The notes under the pieces: generated by a model
What the model was told of the DNA's origin: nothing
What the model saw: the letters and a program-made list of their open reading frames with translations, nothing else
Database searches by the model: none
Made by a program: the position numbers and the translations under genes
Source: Leptospira vanthielii serovar Holland str. Waz Holland = ATCC 700522
GTDB lineage: Bacteria; Spirochaetota; Leptospiria; Leptospirales; Leptospiraceae
Assembly: GCF_000332455.1 (NCBI RefSeq)
Contig: NZ_AOGY02000070.1
Span: 59,424 to 123,423, forward strand
Direction: 5' to 3'
DNA length: 64,000 nucleotides
In this document: piece after piece, positions 25,795 to 34,885 of the stretch
How the letters are laid out: each line of letters starts with the position of its first letter
How positions within the stretch are numbered: position 1 is the first letter of the stretch

Positions 25795-28056
25795 ATGGAA
25801 ATTCCTATGAAAGAACTCCTTCTCGCACAGAACTCCCTTTGGTTCTCCCCCCTACCTCTGGATTCCCTACACAATTGGGATCCAACATTCGGCGGAATCT
25901 TCCTCACAATTTCGACAATCTGCCATTACCTGGGAGGAAGTAGTTTTTTCCTCGGTCTGATTTCATTTGTTTATATTTACTTTCGACCCAAACTCGCTTT
26001 TGAATTATCTCTGGGACTCCTCACATCAGCCGTGATGGTTTCTCTTTTAAAGTTTTATTTTGAAAGTCCAAGGCCCTTTCCTTATCCAGAAGCTTTCGAT
26101 GAAAAAGCCTTTGGTTTGCCTTCAGGGCATGTTTATTCAGCCGTAGTCGTATGGGGATTGTTAGCCTATCGAATTCCCAAACTTTGGTTTCGTATTTTGT
26201 CCATCCTCATCATACTATGTATGCCTTTTTCCAGGATGTATCTCAAGGTGCATTATTTAGGAGATGTCAGTTCTGGATTTGGATTGGGTGTTGTTCACTT
26301 AATCATTCTTTTATTCTTACTGAACAAATTCTATCATAAGGATTCCATTCAAACCTTCCTACAAACAGATAAATACCGAACCATAGGTTTACTTGGAATT
26401 GTTGTTACACTCTCCCCAATTTCTTTGGATTCTCCTTTTCTTTCGGTAGAACACCACCATAGTTTGTCAGGAGTGCTTATGGCCAGTGGTGCCCTTGCAG
26501 GTTTTTGGTTAGGAATTCTATTTTATCCGAGATTTAGTAAACCACAATTTCTGGATTGGTCTCTTCCTCAATTTAGTTTCTCATTCGGAACTAAAGAATT
26601 CCGCATTTTTTGGAATACGGTTCTTATTCGCTTGTTAGTATTAGTCATAGTGATCTCGTTACTCTATGTGCTACCGGGGATTCTTATCAAAAAATCTATT
26701 TGGAAAGATGATTTGTTTCTGAGATACATCCGCTATTTAGTTGTTGGATTTGCACTCGTGGTAATCGTCCCTTTGGTTTTGCAAAAAATAAAAAAGATAT
26801 TTCAGATTTTAAAAACAGAACTGATGAAAGAAGGAGTCCTCAAAAACTCTTTCTTTGTTAGCAGTTCCAAAGCCATATCAGCTATCACCAATTTGGTGTT
26901 TATGATTTATTCCGTAAATTTGTTAAGCAAAGCAGAAAACGGAAAACTCCAATACTTTTTAGGTTTTTTACCTGTCGTTTTAGCTGTTGCTGAATTTGGG
27001 CTTCCCAATGCACTTATCAAATACATCTCTCCAATGGCAGATCGAAAAGAAAATCCGGGTGCCATTCTAAATGCATCTCTTCGGATTAAGTTTTATTCCT
27101 TTTTGTTTTTATCCTTAGTATGTTTAGTCGCCTACATTACAGGTGATGAAAACTACTTCGTATTATTACTTTTGTTATTCGGTGGGATTATCATTTCGTT
27201 TATCTCCTACTTCGAAAGTCTATTTGTTTCTTACCGTAAGTATAAATCCTTATCTCTTTGGAACCCACTTCCAAACGTAGTTCGACTTTTGTTGTTAATT
27301 TATTTGTCTGAGTCGAGTGTTCATCCATTAACCTACATGGACATACTTGCTATTTTTTGTATCGCCCCTATTTTTGTTTTGTTTTTGTTCTTTTTCTTTT
27401 TTGGTAAAGAAGAAATTTCTTTTACCGCCGATGCTTCGGACGTTCGAACTAATGAAAAAAAACTTTTACTCTTTAATCTTTGGGCCTTTGCCGCTTCTAT
27501 TTGTGCCATCCTATCTGACAGATTGGAAATTTTCTTTTTAAACCAATTCCATCCGCCAGAAATTGTGGCCGATTATGGCACCGCCTTGCAATTGTTTAGC
27601 GGATTTGTCATCATTCTTGCTACTTTTAATTCTATTATTTATCCAAAATTAGCACGACTTGCGGAAACAGAAGAATTTCCCAATGTCCTCAAAAAATCTG
27701 TCTTTTTAGGGGGGATGATTGCCATTGCCTTATCCCCTGGAATTTTACTCGCAGAACCTATCTTAACACTGTTATTTGGAACAAAATATACCAATTCCAT
27801 TTCGGTTTTCAAAATCCTATACCCGAACTTTCTGCTACAATTGGTCTTTGCTCCATTGGGAACGGCACTTTTTGCGCTTGGTCTGCCAAGACTTCTGGCA
27901 GGCCTAGCACTGCTCCGATTATTGTTTGGTGCTATCTTTGACTATTGGATCATTCCCGATTGGGGTGCCAATGGAGCCGCCATATCTTTGTTTCTTGGGC
28001 AGATTGTTTCTTGGTTATTATTAACTGGTTACTTTATGGCTTACTTTCGGAAGTAA
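25795..28056 (+). CDS. PAP2 phosphatase fused to a Wzx/MOP-type flippase
   Basis: A 753-residue polytopic membrane protein with two parts. The N-terminal third is a complete PAP2 lipid phosphatase: KFYFESPRP (K86, R93), LPSGH (about 108-112) and SRMYLKVHYLGD (R147, H153, D157). After a linker of several spans (about 165-330) the C-terminal 400 residues form a twelve-span-like region that reads like a polysaccharide flippase of the MOP superfamily (SSSKAISAITNLVFMIYSVN, FGLPNALIKYISP, LFGTKY). It may pair lipid-diphosphate recycling with glycolipid export; that coupling is inference. An in-frame ATG at 25807 with GGA upstream is an alternative start. Confidence 0.8.
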   Translation: MEIPMKELLLAQNSLWFSPLPLDSLHNWDPTFGGIFLTISTICHYLGGSSFFLGLISFVYIYFRPKLAFELSLGLLTSAVMVSLLKFYFESPRPFPYPEAFDEKAFGLPSGHVYSAVVVWGLLAYRIPKLWFRILSILIILCMPFSRMYLKVHYLGDVSSGFGLGVVHLIILLFLLNKFYHKDSIQTFLQTDKYRTIGLLGIVVTLSPISLDSPFLSVEHHHSLSGVLMASGALAGFWLGILFYPRFSKPQFLDWSLPQFSFSFGTKEFRIFWNTVLIRLLVLVIVISLLYVLPGILIKKSIWKDDLFLRYIRYLVVGFALVVIVPLVLQKIKKIFQILKTELMKEGVLKNSFFVSSSKAISAITNLVFMIYSVNLLSKAENGKLQYFLGFLPVVLAVAEFGLPNALIKYISPMADRKENPGAILNASLRIKFYSFLFLSLVCLVAYITGDENYFVLLLLLFGGIIISFISYFESLFVSYRKYKSLSLWNPLPNVVRLLLLIYLSESSVHPLTYMDILAIFCIAPIFVLFLFFFFFGKEEISFTADASDVRTNEKKLLLFNLWAFAASICAILSDRLEIFFLNQFHPPEIVADYGTALQLFSGFVIILATFNSIIYPKLARLAETEEFPNVLKKSVFLGGMIAIALSPGILLAEPILTLLFGTKYTNSISVFKILYPNFLLQLVFAPLGTALFALGLPRLLAGLALLRLLFGAIFDYWIIPDWGANGAAISLFLGQIVSWLLLTGYFMAYFRK

Positions 28057-28660
28057 CAAACTCATAAATTTTTTTATAGTTTGTCTCCAAAGTTTCCCAT
28101 TCCTTAGGAGAAACGTTTGCTCCATATAACTTCAGATAGGCGTCTTTAACAGATTTTCCTTCAGAAAGGAATTCCTTTAATTTCAGAATGACCATTTTCA
28201 ATTGGATGGAATCGTTTTGGATGTCGTAGTCACGATTGATTTTGGTTCCAGAAGACATTTCAAATTCCCGAACAAAGATTTCCGGCAATCTCAAAATTCC
28301 ATAACCCTCTGTGTGATTTGTTCTAAACTCCGATCTTGTTTTTGCCCAAGCGAGTAAAAATAAAGACGGATTTGTTGGATATCCACCTAACAAAGTGCCA
28401 TCGGGGAATTGTAATTTTTGCGAAAATCGAACTATCGCCCTCGAAAGTTCTTTCCTTCGACGAACAGAAAAATTGGTTTTTTCTGCTTCCGTGAGATAGG
28501 CAAATAACACTACCTCCTCTTTACTATGGTCAGCCTTTTCAAAAAACCGACTCAAATCCTGAGAAAAACGAGTGTCAGCTTCCCTATAAGAAAAAATAAC
28601 CAACAGAAGAGGGAAAATGAGAAGAAATCCATGTCTGTATTTCAAAAGTATTTTCTTCAT
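28034..28660 (-). CDS. Hypothetical exported or membrane-anchored protein
   Basis: A 208-residue protein with an N-terminal signal or anchor (HGFLLIFPLLLVIFS). The C-terminal part, GYGILRLPEIFVREF and then a helical DIQNDSIQLKMVILKLKEFL stretch, faintly recalls the end of a lytic transglycosylase domain, but the catalytic glutamate motif (ES) cannot be placed, so I make no claim. Its 3' end overlaps the flippase gene by 23 bases, convergently. Its 5' end overlaps the start of the following plus-strand gene by 44 bases; a TTG at 28645 is an alternative start. Confidence 0.6.
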   Translation of the reverse strand: MKKILLKYRHGFLLIFPLLLVIFSYREADTRFSQDLSRFFEKADHSKEEVVLFAYLTEAEKTNFSVRRRKELSRAIVRFSQKLQFPDGTLLGGYPTNPSLFLLAWAKTRSEFRTNHTEGYGILRLPEIFVREFEMSSGTKINRDYDIQNDSIQLKMVILKLKEFLSEGKSVKDAYLKLYGANVSPKEWETLETNYKKIYEFVTSESKP

Positions 28661-30089
28661 CCCTACAAGTATCGGGATAGTTTCCTTTCTCTTTCTTTCT
28701 TTTTTTTCCAGACTTTCTGCTGAGTCCTATTCCGACTCGGTAATGGATGACGACCGCGCCAATCGAAATTTTGGTCGAGTCGTTGTAGGAGAACGGAATC
28801 AAAAGATACCGACGGCTTCTGAAAACGCCGGTTTTGGTTTCCAAACAGAGTTTATCAGTGGGGGAAGGTTCCAGTCCCAAAAAGGTGGCGTTGATTCCGA
28901 AAAAGCCAATCGCTACTACACACAAGGAAGTTTTACAACGCCTAGTTTGTTTTATTATGCGGGCCAAGGTTGGAATCTAGGAATCCTTCTCGCACCACGA
29001 GTTGTCCTTTCCGAAGGAAGGGTGGTAGAAAAGGAAGTCCGCACAATTTACGATTCTGAAGCCACGGCCCTCCTTTCCAAAGAAATTTCTGGAATCCAAG
29101 TGGCATTCGAAGTGGGTCGAGGGTTCAACAGGTTGGATCGGTATGGGTTTTTCTTTGTCGGAATGGCCAATTATGGATCTGTGTCGATTTCTCATTCTTC
29201 CGGTTTTCGCATAACAGGGATTCACTTAAACGCGAAACCAGAATTAGAAAATTGGTTTGGGCCTCCCTGGACAGGATACCGCAGAGAAATCTACGGGGGC
29301 CTCATCAGTTCTGAAAAAACTTTATTTTGGGAAGAGTTTCGTTTTTTCCATTATGTATATTCTGATCCCAACCACAATTCCAATGGGCAAATTCTATCTG
29401 GCCAAAGGTTATCTGGACGTTATTCCTATAGTGGAATGGAATTTCAATCACGGAAATTTTGGGATACTTGGATTATCGATCTAGCAGGCATCCGACTTTT
29501 AGGAGAATCTAAATCTTCCTCAAATCCTTGGTCCGAAAACCAAACGGCGACCAATTCCTATTTGGGTTATTTATCCCTACATTCTCAAGGGGAAAAATTC
29601 AGTTTTGCCATAGCGGGTCTTGTTACAAAAAAAGACCAAAAGGATAGATTAGATTCAAATAGCAATGGTTATGCGTCTAACTTTGCCGAGCCACGAGTAT
29701 TAGGGGGTTATTCTTCTTTTCTTTTATACCAATCATTAGATTTGATCCATCCACCCCAGTTCCGAGATGTACCCACAAAAGAAAATCCCAACTTTGAAAA
29801 CAAGGGGAACCGTATTTATGGAGTCCAAATGGGTATGGATTGGTATTCCTTTTTTCGCACTGATCTCTTTATCAACCGATCTGATTCCATACTTGGCAAA
29901 GGTAATGAAGTGATAGGGAAAGTAAGTTTTTTATCCAATGACTACGGTAAGTTATTTGCACAATTGAGTGTTTCTTATACAGTAATGGATCCTCGTAGAA
30001 CACGAGTTTGGATTACAGAACCATTTACTGAAGAGGAACCAAAAAAAGAATACATTCGATTTTATGTTTCTTTAGGAACACAATTTTAG
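28617..30089 (+). CDS. Probable outer-membrane beta-barrel protein
   Basis: A 490-residue protein with a long signal peptide (SIGIVSFLFLSFFSRLSAES) and a mature region of alternating hydrophobic and polar residues rich in Gly, Tyr, Phe and Ser. It ends in a typical barrel strand, RFYVSLGTQF, with a terminal phenylalanine. This is the composition of outer-membrane beta-barrels. No TonB box or plug is visible and I cannot name the family. A GAGG precedes the ATG by about four bases. It overlaps convergently (4 bases) with the REC-HATPase gene. Confidence 0.65.
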   Translation: MRRNPCLYFKSIFFIPTSIGIVSFLFLSFFSRLSAESYSDSVMDDDRANRNFGRVVVGERNQKIPTASENAGFGFQTEFISGGRFQSQKGGVDSEKANRYYTQGSFTTPSLFYYAGQGWNLGILLAPRVVLSEGRVVEKEVRTIYDSEATALLSKEISGIQVAFEVGRGFNRLDRYGFFFVGMANYGSVSISHSSGFRITGIHLNAKPELENWFGPPWTGYRREIYGGLISSEKTLFWEEFRFFHYVYSDPNHNSNGQILSGQRLSGRYSYSGMEFQSRKFWDTWIIDLAGIRLLGESKSSSNPWSENQTATNSYLGYLSLHSQGEKFSFAIAGLVTKKDQKDRLDSNSNGYASNFAEPRVLGGYSSFLLYQSLDLIHPPQFRDVPTKENPNFENKGNRIYGVQMGMDWYSFFRTDLFINRSDSILGKGNEVIGKVSFLSNDYGKLFAQLSVSYTVMDPRRTRVWITEPFTEEEPKKEYIRFYVSLGTQF

Positions 30090-30979
30090 GATTGCATTAA
30101 TTTGTACCAAGTTTTGAAAAATCGGACCTCGTTACCTTTTTCATTATAAACAATGGAATCAATATTCATCTTAGCAAGAAAAATGCCCCGCCCACTCACT
30201 AAGTTGGCGGCAGGGTTGATCACTGGGTTTGGAATTTGACTGACAGCAAATCCGTTCCCTTCGTCTCGAATCACAATGGTAATCCCTACATCATCCATGG
30301 AAATTTCTACAAACACAGATGTATTATTTTTAGCACAACGTGAATCCACTAACTTAAAGTAATCTTCGTTTGATTCCAAACAATCTTGTTTTTCTGCATA
30401 ACTCACACCAGCAACACCATGTTCAATTGCATTCGCCAATAGTTCATATAAAACAATCTTAATGGAAATCAAATCTTCCTGAGTTGCCAAAGGAGAATTC
30501 AAAATTTGTTTTACGATAAAAGCAATATATGAATTTAATTTTTTAATTTGTGGCCGAAGTTTCATTCTGCAATCAGAACTAAACTGGATGATTTCCCCGC
30601 TATTAAAAAGGAGAGTTAAATCAACATCTGCATTTTCAAATTTTTTGATCCGAGAACGAAGGGCTTCCATTCGGAATGGTTTCAGAAAAAAATCAACAGC
30701 TCCCATTCGAAAAACATCGATGGCAATTTGAATATCGCTATCACCGGTGATTACCAAAAACGGAGTTTGGTTTCCATCGGCTCTTAGTTTTTGTATGAAT
30801 TGAATTCCATTTAATTTCGGTAAGCTGATATCAGAAATAATAAGATCAAATGTTTTTTGATTGGAGATCGCGAGAGCCTCTAGTCCATCGGATGCAAGAG
30901 TGACATTAAATTCATCTTTGAAGTATTCCCAGAACAATTCGCGGATTGTATCTTCGTCATCAACAAAAAGGATTTTCAT
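30086..30979 (-). CDS. Response regulator with C-terminal HATPase (anti-sigma kinase-like) domain
   Basis: A 297-residue protein fusing a receiver domain (phospho-acceptor D50 in LIISDISLP, LKPFRME switch lysine near 104) to an ATPase domain of the RsbW/HATPase_c_2 type: YELLANAIEHG (N box), IRDEGNGF (G1 box) and GRGIFLAKMNID (G2 box). There is no HisKA helix, so it is unlike a normal sensor kinase. Such fusions typically control anti-sigma-type switches with SpoIIE phosphatases; two SpoIIE-type proteins occur at 53.7-57.3 kb, but a functional link is only a guess. The gene is monocistronic. Confidence 0.85.
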   Translation of the reverse strand: MKILFVDDEDTIRELFWEYFKDEFNVTLASDGLEALAISNQKTFDLIISDISLPKLNGIQFIQKLRADGNQTPFLVITGDSDIQIAIDVFRMGAVDFFLKPFRMEALRSRIKKFENADVDLTLLFNSGEIIQFSSDCRMKLRPQIKKLNSYIAFIVKQILNSPLATQEDLISIKIVLYELLANAIEHGVAGVSYAEKQDCLESNEDYFKLVDSRCAKNNTSVFVEISMDDVGITIVIRDEGNGFAVSQIPNPVINPAANLVSGRGIFLAKMNIDSIVYNEKGNEVRFFKTWYKLMQS

Positions 30980-31042
30980 AGAGTGGAGTCTTAGGGTAAA
31001 GGGAACTCCAATCTATAACAATTGTAAATCTATTTTTGGATT

Positions 31043-32407
31043 TTAGTCTTCTAAGTTGTAGGCTCGGCCCAATTTATAAGTTAATTGTAACTCTTGTTGG
31101 AGGTCCAAAATCTCGCGACGCGTAAAAAATGCAATTTTTCCACCCGATAGCTCAAACGCATAATAGGTGGTGTCCTCCGACTGGAGCAGTGTTTTCAATT
31201 GGCTGAGTGAGGTGATTCGTGTTCCGTTTACCTTCTCTAATACTAAATCCTGGAATTCCTGATATCCTAGGTTCCCTTCTAGGGGAAAAACACGACTTAG
31301 AATCACTATCTTTTCTCGGACGGGGTGGACTTTTTTCTGGTAGTAATCGGAAAGATAAACGAGTTTTTTCTCCGACTTCACCCGGTATTCCGAACCAAAC
31401 TCTTTCAAATATGCGTTCGTAAGTTCGGTAAAGAAAAAACCACCGACAATCAAATACAGGGGTTTTCTTTTTTTGGCTTCTTCGGGGATTAGAAAATCAT
31501 TGGAATCATAAGCTCTCAAATCGTAACTCACCGATTGATTTTGAAAATTACGGTGTAGTTTTAATTGTACGGTTTCACTTAATTCGCGTAAAGTCCCATT
31601 TGGTTTCCGTAAAATCAAATCATATACTTTATCTGTCCGGTCCCAATCGTCAATTTTGGAAAGAGGGATTGTATTGACCTCTGTGATCAAGTCTCCCGGA
31701 AACAAATTGTATGCTGGACCAACACCAGGAACCACTTCTGTGACTAACAGTGGATTGGATATAGTTTTGGAATAATACTCACGTTCGGAAGGAGTTAGGT
31801 TGATATCAAAAACTAAACCTGGATGGGGAAAAGATTTTCCACCGGTTCTGTAGAAGGTTTCCACATATTCGGTAGGAATCAAATATTCAGAGACAGTAAC
31901 ACCACATAACAATTGATCTTTGAAGAAAAAATCAGATTCTTCCGATTTTTTTTTCTCAAGTAACAACACTTTGATTGGTGTTTTAGAAAAGGGGAGGAAT
32001 ACATAACGAGACTTCCCACTAGGGCAATGTTTATTCGAAGATTTGGAATCCAAAACCACTGGTTTCGGAAGTTTTGGCATTTCTTTTGTTTCCAAAAGAA
32101 GAAAGCCTGTTTCTTCATCATAGGATTTGATTCCTAGTTTGGGAACGGAATAATCAAAAGATTCGAATTCAGCAAACACGGGATTTTGTTTGGGAAGTGT
32201 GACTCCGAAAAAAAGACCTTTCCCTATATAAATCAAATTTAACTTTCGAGAGAATGGTTCTCCTACAAGCCATGGGTTTTGATGGCTTGTTTTTTGGAAT
32301 GTAATCCTTGATTCGATTACACGTTTGTCTTCGAAGTCTTCTGCACCAAGGGGAAGTAAGGTGGCAAAAATCGAAAAAATTACAAAAATAAATTTAAAAC
32401 TCTTCAT
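31043..32407 (-). CDS. Exported PDZ-type protein, third gene of the HtrA-like operon
   Basis: A periplasmic protein of about 454 residues with a signal peptide (FIFVIFSIFATLLPLGAED). It has the overall plan of a Deg protease (a barrel-like first half, then a PDZ-like VTEVVPGVGPAYNLFPGDLI segment near residue 225, and a second PDZ-like end), but the trypsin His-Asp-Ser motifs are absent. I therefore read it as a catalytically dead paralogue of the upstream protease. The start overlaps the upstream gene by 14 bases; ATG 32419 would add four residues. Confidence 0.75.
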   Translation of the reverse strand: MKSFKFIFVIFSIFATLLPLGAEDFEDKRVIESRITFQKTSHQNPWLVGEPFSRKLNLIYIGKGLFFGVTLPKQNPVFAEFESFDYSVPKLGIKSYDEETGFLLLETKEMPKLPKPVVLDSKSSNKHCPSGKSRYVFLPFSKTPIKVLLLEKKKSEESDFFFKDQLLCGVTVSEYLIPTEYVETFYRTGGKSFPHPGLVFDINLTPSEREYYSKTISNPLLVTEVVPGVGPAYNLFPGDLITEVNTIPLSKIDDWDRTDKVYDLILRKPNGTLRELSETVQLKLHRNFQNQSVSYDLRAYDSNDFLIPEEAKKRKPLYLIVGGFFFTELTNAYLKEFGSEYRVKSEKKLVYLSDYYQKKVHPVREKIVILSRVFPLEGNLGYQEFQDLVLEKVNGTRITSLSQLKTLLQSEDTTYYAFELSGGKIAFFTRREILDLQQELQLTYKLGRAYNLED

Positions 32408-33851
32408 AATTCGCACCATATCTTTTTTTCACACGTTGGTTCATCTGATAGACAGACTCAGGCCTTAGCACAATCGGTAGGTCCATGCCGCGAAACCGAA
32501 GGACAATAAAACCTTTTTTCCCATCTTTCCAAATGGTTTTAAACTCATTTAGATCTTTCGGAACTCGGCCGTTAATCGATTCCACCACTTTGTATTTATA
32601 CTTTTTGTATTTAGATGTTTCAGGATCATTAAATGTATAACTTAGAACAATGTCCCGAGTAGTATACCTGTACAACAGATCTTGGATAAAATAACTATAA
32701 TGGTATTTTAAGGAACTATCTAAGTCCCCATCTTCCGAATGAAAAAAAGACCGAGTGATGGGTTGGAAAACAAACCCTGCCTGCAAAAAATAGTCTTCTG
32801 TTGAATCTCGATATAAGTCCAAAGCATAGTTTTTTTGAAGATTCACTTCGGCATCATACTTTTTTCCAGCTCTATAATAACTCACAGTCACTTTCGTATT
32901 GAGTTGTTTATTTTCGATCCAATCGATGATGAATTCTTTTTTGTTGGACTCTGAAATTTCACCATCATTAGAAAGTGGCAAACTATCCACTGCTGTTACA
33001 AAATCTTTTTCTTTTAAAACTTTTGAAAATGTAGAAGAAGGATAAATTCGATTTACAAAAATCCCCGTTTGTCCTGCCGGAACTTTCATTGCTTGTTTCA
33101 AACTTTTGGGATTTCCATTTTGAAAAGTAAACCCGATGTTAGGAAAGCCATCATACTTTCCATCAGCGATATCTTCTAAAAAGTGGCGGACAATATCATT
33201 CGATATCAAGTAAGCAATCCCTTGTTCCAAAGTACTAATTTGGAACACAAGGCCCACCACTTTGCCGTTTTGTACAGCAGGTCCACCAGAATTTCCAGGT
33301 TGGATATTCGCAGTAATTTTTAATACATTTCGATAATCTAACCCAGAATAGGTGTAGCGATTTTTTTCAAACCGGAGGATCGATCCTTTTTCAACAGACA
33401 AACTATCGTTTCCATTGGGAAAACCTAAAAGTAATACATCAGAACCTAAATTGGGAATTCCTTCCAAAAAGGAAAGAGTGGTGGTTTGTTCTGAAAAATC
33501 AGAATCCGTAACTTGTAATAATGCCAAATCACAGTCATAACCGATAAATTTAACATCTGCTAAATATTCTTTTTTTGTAAAACTACTTTTGACTAGGATT
33601 CTTTTGGCATCACGCACCACATGAGCATTCGTTAAAATGGTTTGGTTGGGTAAAACAAGTCCTGATCCAAATCCAGTATACAAATTCTTTTTCATCCAAG
33701 GTTGCGTTTTGTTTTCGGTATTGAATCCTTCATTACGAATGAGAACCACAGAACGAAAAATTGAATCCACAGCAGGTGCGGGATCTTCTTGAGCGAGTAA
33801 TGACCAACTCAATACAAAAAATAAAATGTAGATTTTAGATAGTTTATTCAT
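32394..33851 (-). CDS. HtrA/Deg-like serine protease
   Basis: A 485-residue exported S1C-family protease. The signal peptide (LFFVLSWSLLAQE) is followed by the catalytic triad H77 (LTNAHVV), D108 (YDCDLALL) and S188 (PGNSGGPA). A PDZ-like module begins near residue 245 (PAGQTGIFVNRIYPSS), and a second, longer C-terminal part (about 340-485) resembles the extra domain of Deg9-type proteases. It should degrade or refold periplasmic proteins. It is the middle gene of three overlapping genes, with a possibly dead paralogue downstream. Confidence 0.88.
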   Translation of the reverse strand: MNKLSKIYILFFVLSWSLLAQEDPAPAVDSIFRSVVLIRNEGFNTENKTQPWMKKNLYTGFGSGLVLPNQTILTNAHVVRDAKRILVKSSFTKKEYLADVKFIGYDCDLALLQVTDSDFSEQTTTLSFLEGIPNLGSDVLLLGFPNGNDSLSVEKGSILRFEKNRYTYSGLDYRNVLKITANIQPGNSGGPAVQNGKVVGLVFQISTLEQGIAYLISNDIVRHFLEDIADGKYDGFPNIGFTFQNGNPKSLKQAMKVPAGQTGIFVNRIYPSSTFSKVLKEKDFVTAVDSLPLSNDGEISESNKKEFIIDWIENKQLNTKVTVSYYRAGKKYDAEVNLQKNYALDLYRDSTEDYFLQAGFVFQPITRSFFHSEDGDLDSSLKYHYSYFIQDLLYRYTTRDIVLSYTFNDPETSKYKKYKYKVVESINGRVPKDLNEFKTIWKDGKKGFIVLRFRGMDLPIVLRPESVYQMNQRVKKRYGANYEEF

Positions 33852-34713
33852 AATACAAAACGATTTTCTCCCAAAAGGTTTGAGTTTCTGTGATTTTTTT
33901 TAGGATGGCATTTCCTAAAACTCGATCCCCAGGTTTTGGATCTTTCCATATCGTATTTGATGATACCAAATCACCCGAAGAATTAGATGGTACTCGAATC
34001 AAACTGTAAACAGAATCACGAATACATGTTATGCGAAAAACGTAAGATACTGTTTGATCCCAATAAAAACTTTCATCTTTTTCTATATATTCTAAGGGAC
34101 AAGAAGAATCAAAAAACACCTCGATACTACTTGGGGCTTCTTTTCTTCGGCGCGGGTTTTCGGTAACGGATTTAAAATAGAATAGGTTCGGATTTTGGAT
34201 GGGTTTGTACGAACTGACTGGTTGTTTTCCTTCGATAACAACTGGTATTTGTTTTTTCGAAGGATAGTCTAAATCCGTATCATCTGTATTAGTTCTCGAA
34301 ACCACTTTTGATTCGCTCATACCAAGATTTGTTTCAATTTCTAAGTATTGTTTTTTTCCAATACGATGAACAGCCCTTAATCGGAACTTGCCAGGATCCA
34401 ACTTCTTTTTTTGATGGGATTGGAATTGAATCAACATCGGTTCGGGTTCTTTCTGGCAACTGAATCGAAAGTATGTGACAGAGGAAATGCGGGAAGCGGG
34501 TTCTAAATGGCAATTTCCATCATCCATAGGAAAACTTTGTTTTGATTGGATCTGTTTTCTGATCAGTTGGGAAGGTTTTCTTTCTTTCCAAACATTCACT
34601 TCCTCCGCAAGCGATTGTAGCGTTAGGTTTGTCTTTGTGCGGTCCGCAAATGCAACTCCTGACACAAAAAATAACAAAATCAATGCGAAGTATATGTATA
34701 ACTGCCTAATCAT
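33844..34713 (-). CDS. Exported protein of unknown function, first gene of the HtrA-like operon
   Basis: A 289-residue exported protein with a signal peptide (YIYFALILLFFVSGVAFAD). The mature part has four cysteines (in GNCHLEP, FSCQKEP, SSCPLEY and ITCIRDS) that could form two disulfides. I do not recognise the family. Its end overlaps the protease gene by eight bases, so the three genes are one transcription unit and probably one periplasmic quality-control system. The promoter is expected in the 172-bp gap shared with the divergent rhodanese gene. Confidence 0.65.
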   Translation of the reverse strand: MIRQLYIYFALILLFFVSGVAFADRTKTNLTLQSLAEEVNVWKERKPSQLIRKQIQSKQSFPMDDGNCHLEPASRISSVTYFRFSCQKEPEPMLIQFQSHQKKKLDPGKFRLRAVHRIGKKQYLEIETNLGMSESKVVSRTNTDDTDLDYPSKKQIPVVIEGKQPVSSYKPIQNPNLFYFKSVTENPRRRKEAPSSIEVFFDSSCPLEYIEKDESFYWDQTVSYVFRITCIRDSVYSLIRVPSNSSGDLVSSNTIWKDPKPGDRVLGNAILKKITETQTFWEKIVLYYE

Positions 34714-34885
34714 GGATTACCGATTATGGTGATTATCGGCTTATCTACCCCGAAGAATCAACTGGCATCCAATTGATTTCTTTTCTCATTATGTCTCAAA
34801 CCGAGGATGAACTTTTTTTTTGGTTTTCAGACTTTCAAAAATTCATGGGGGGGAAAAGTAATGTAAGAAATAGGAGAATACTTTT

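Noticed and set aside
28034..28660. Lytic transglycosylase assignment
   Set aside because: The C-terminal pattern is faintly similar, but the catalytic glutamate motif could not be found.
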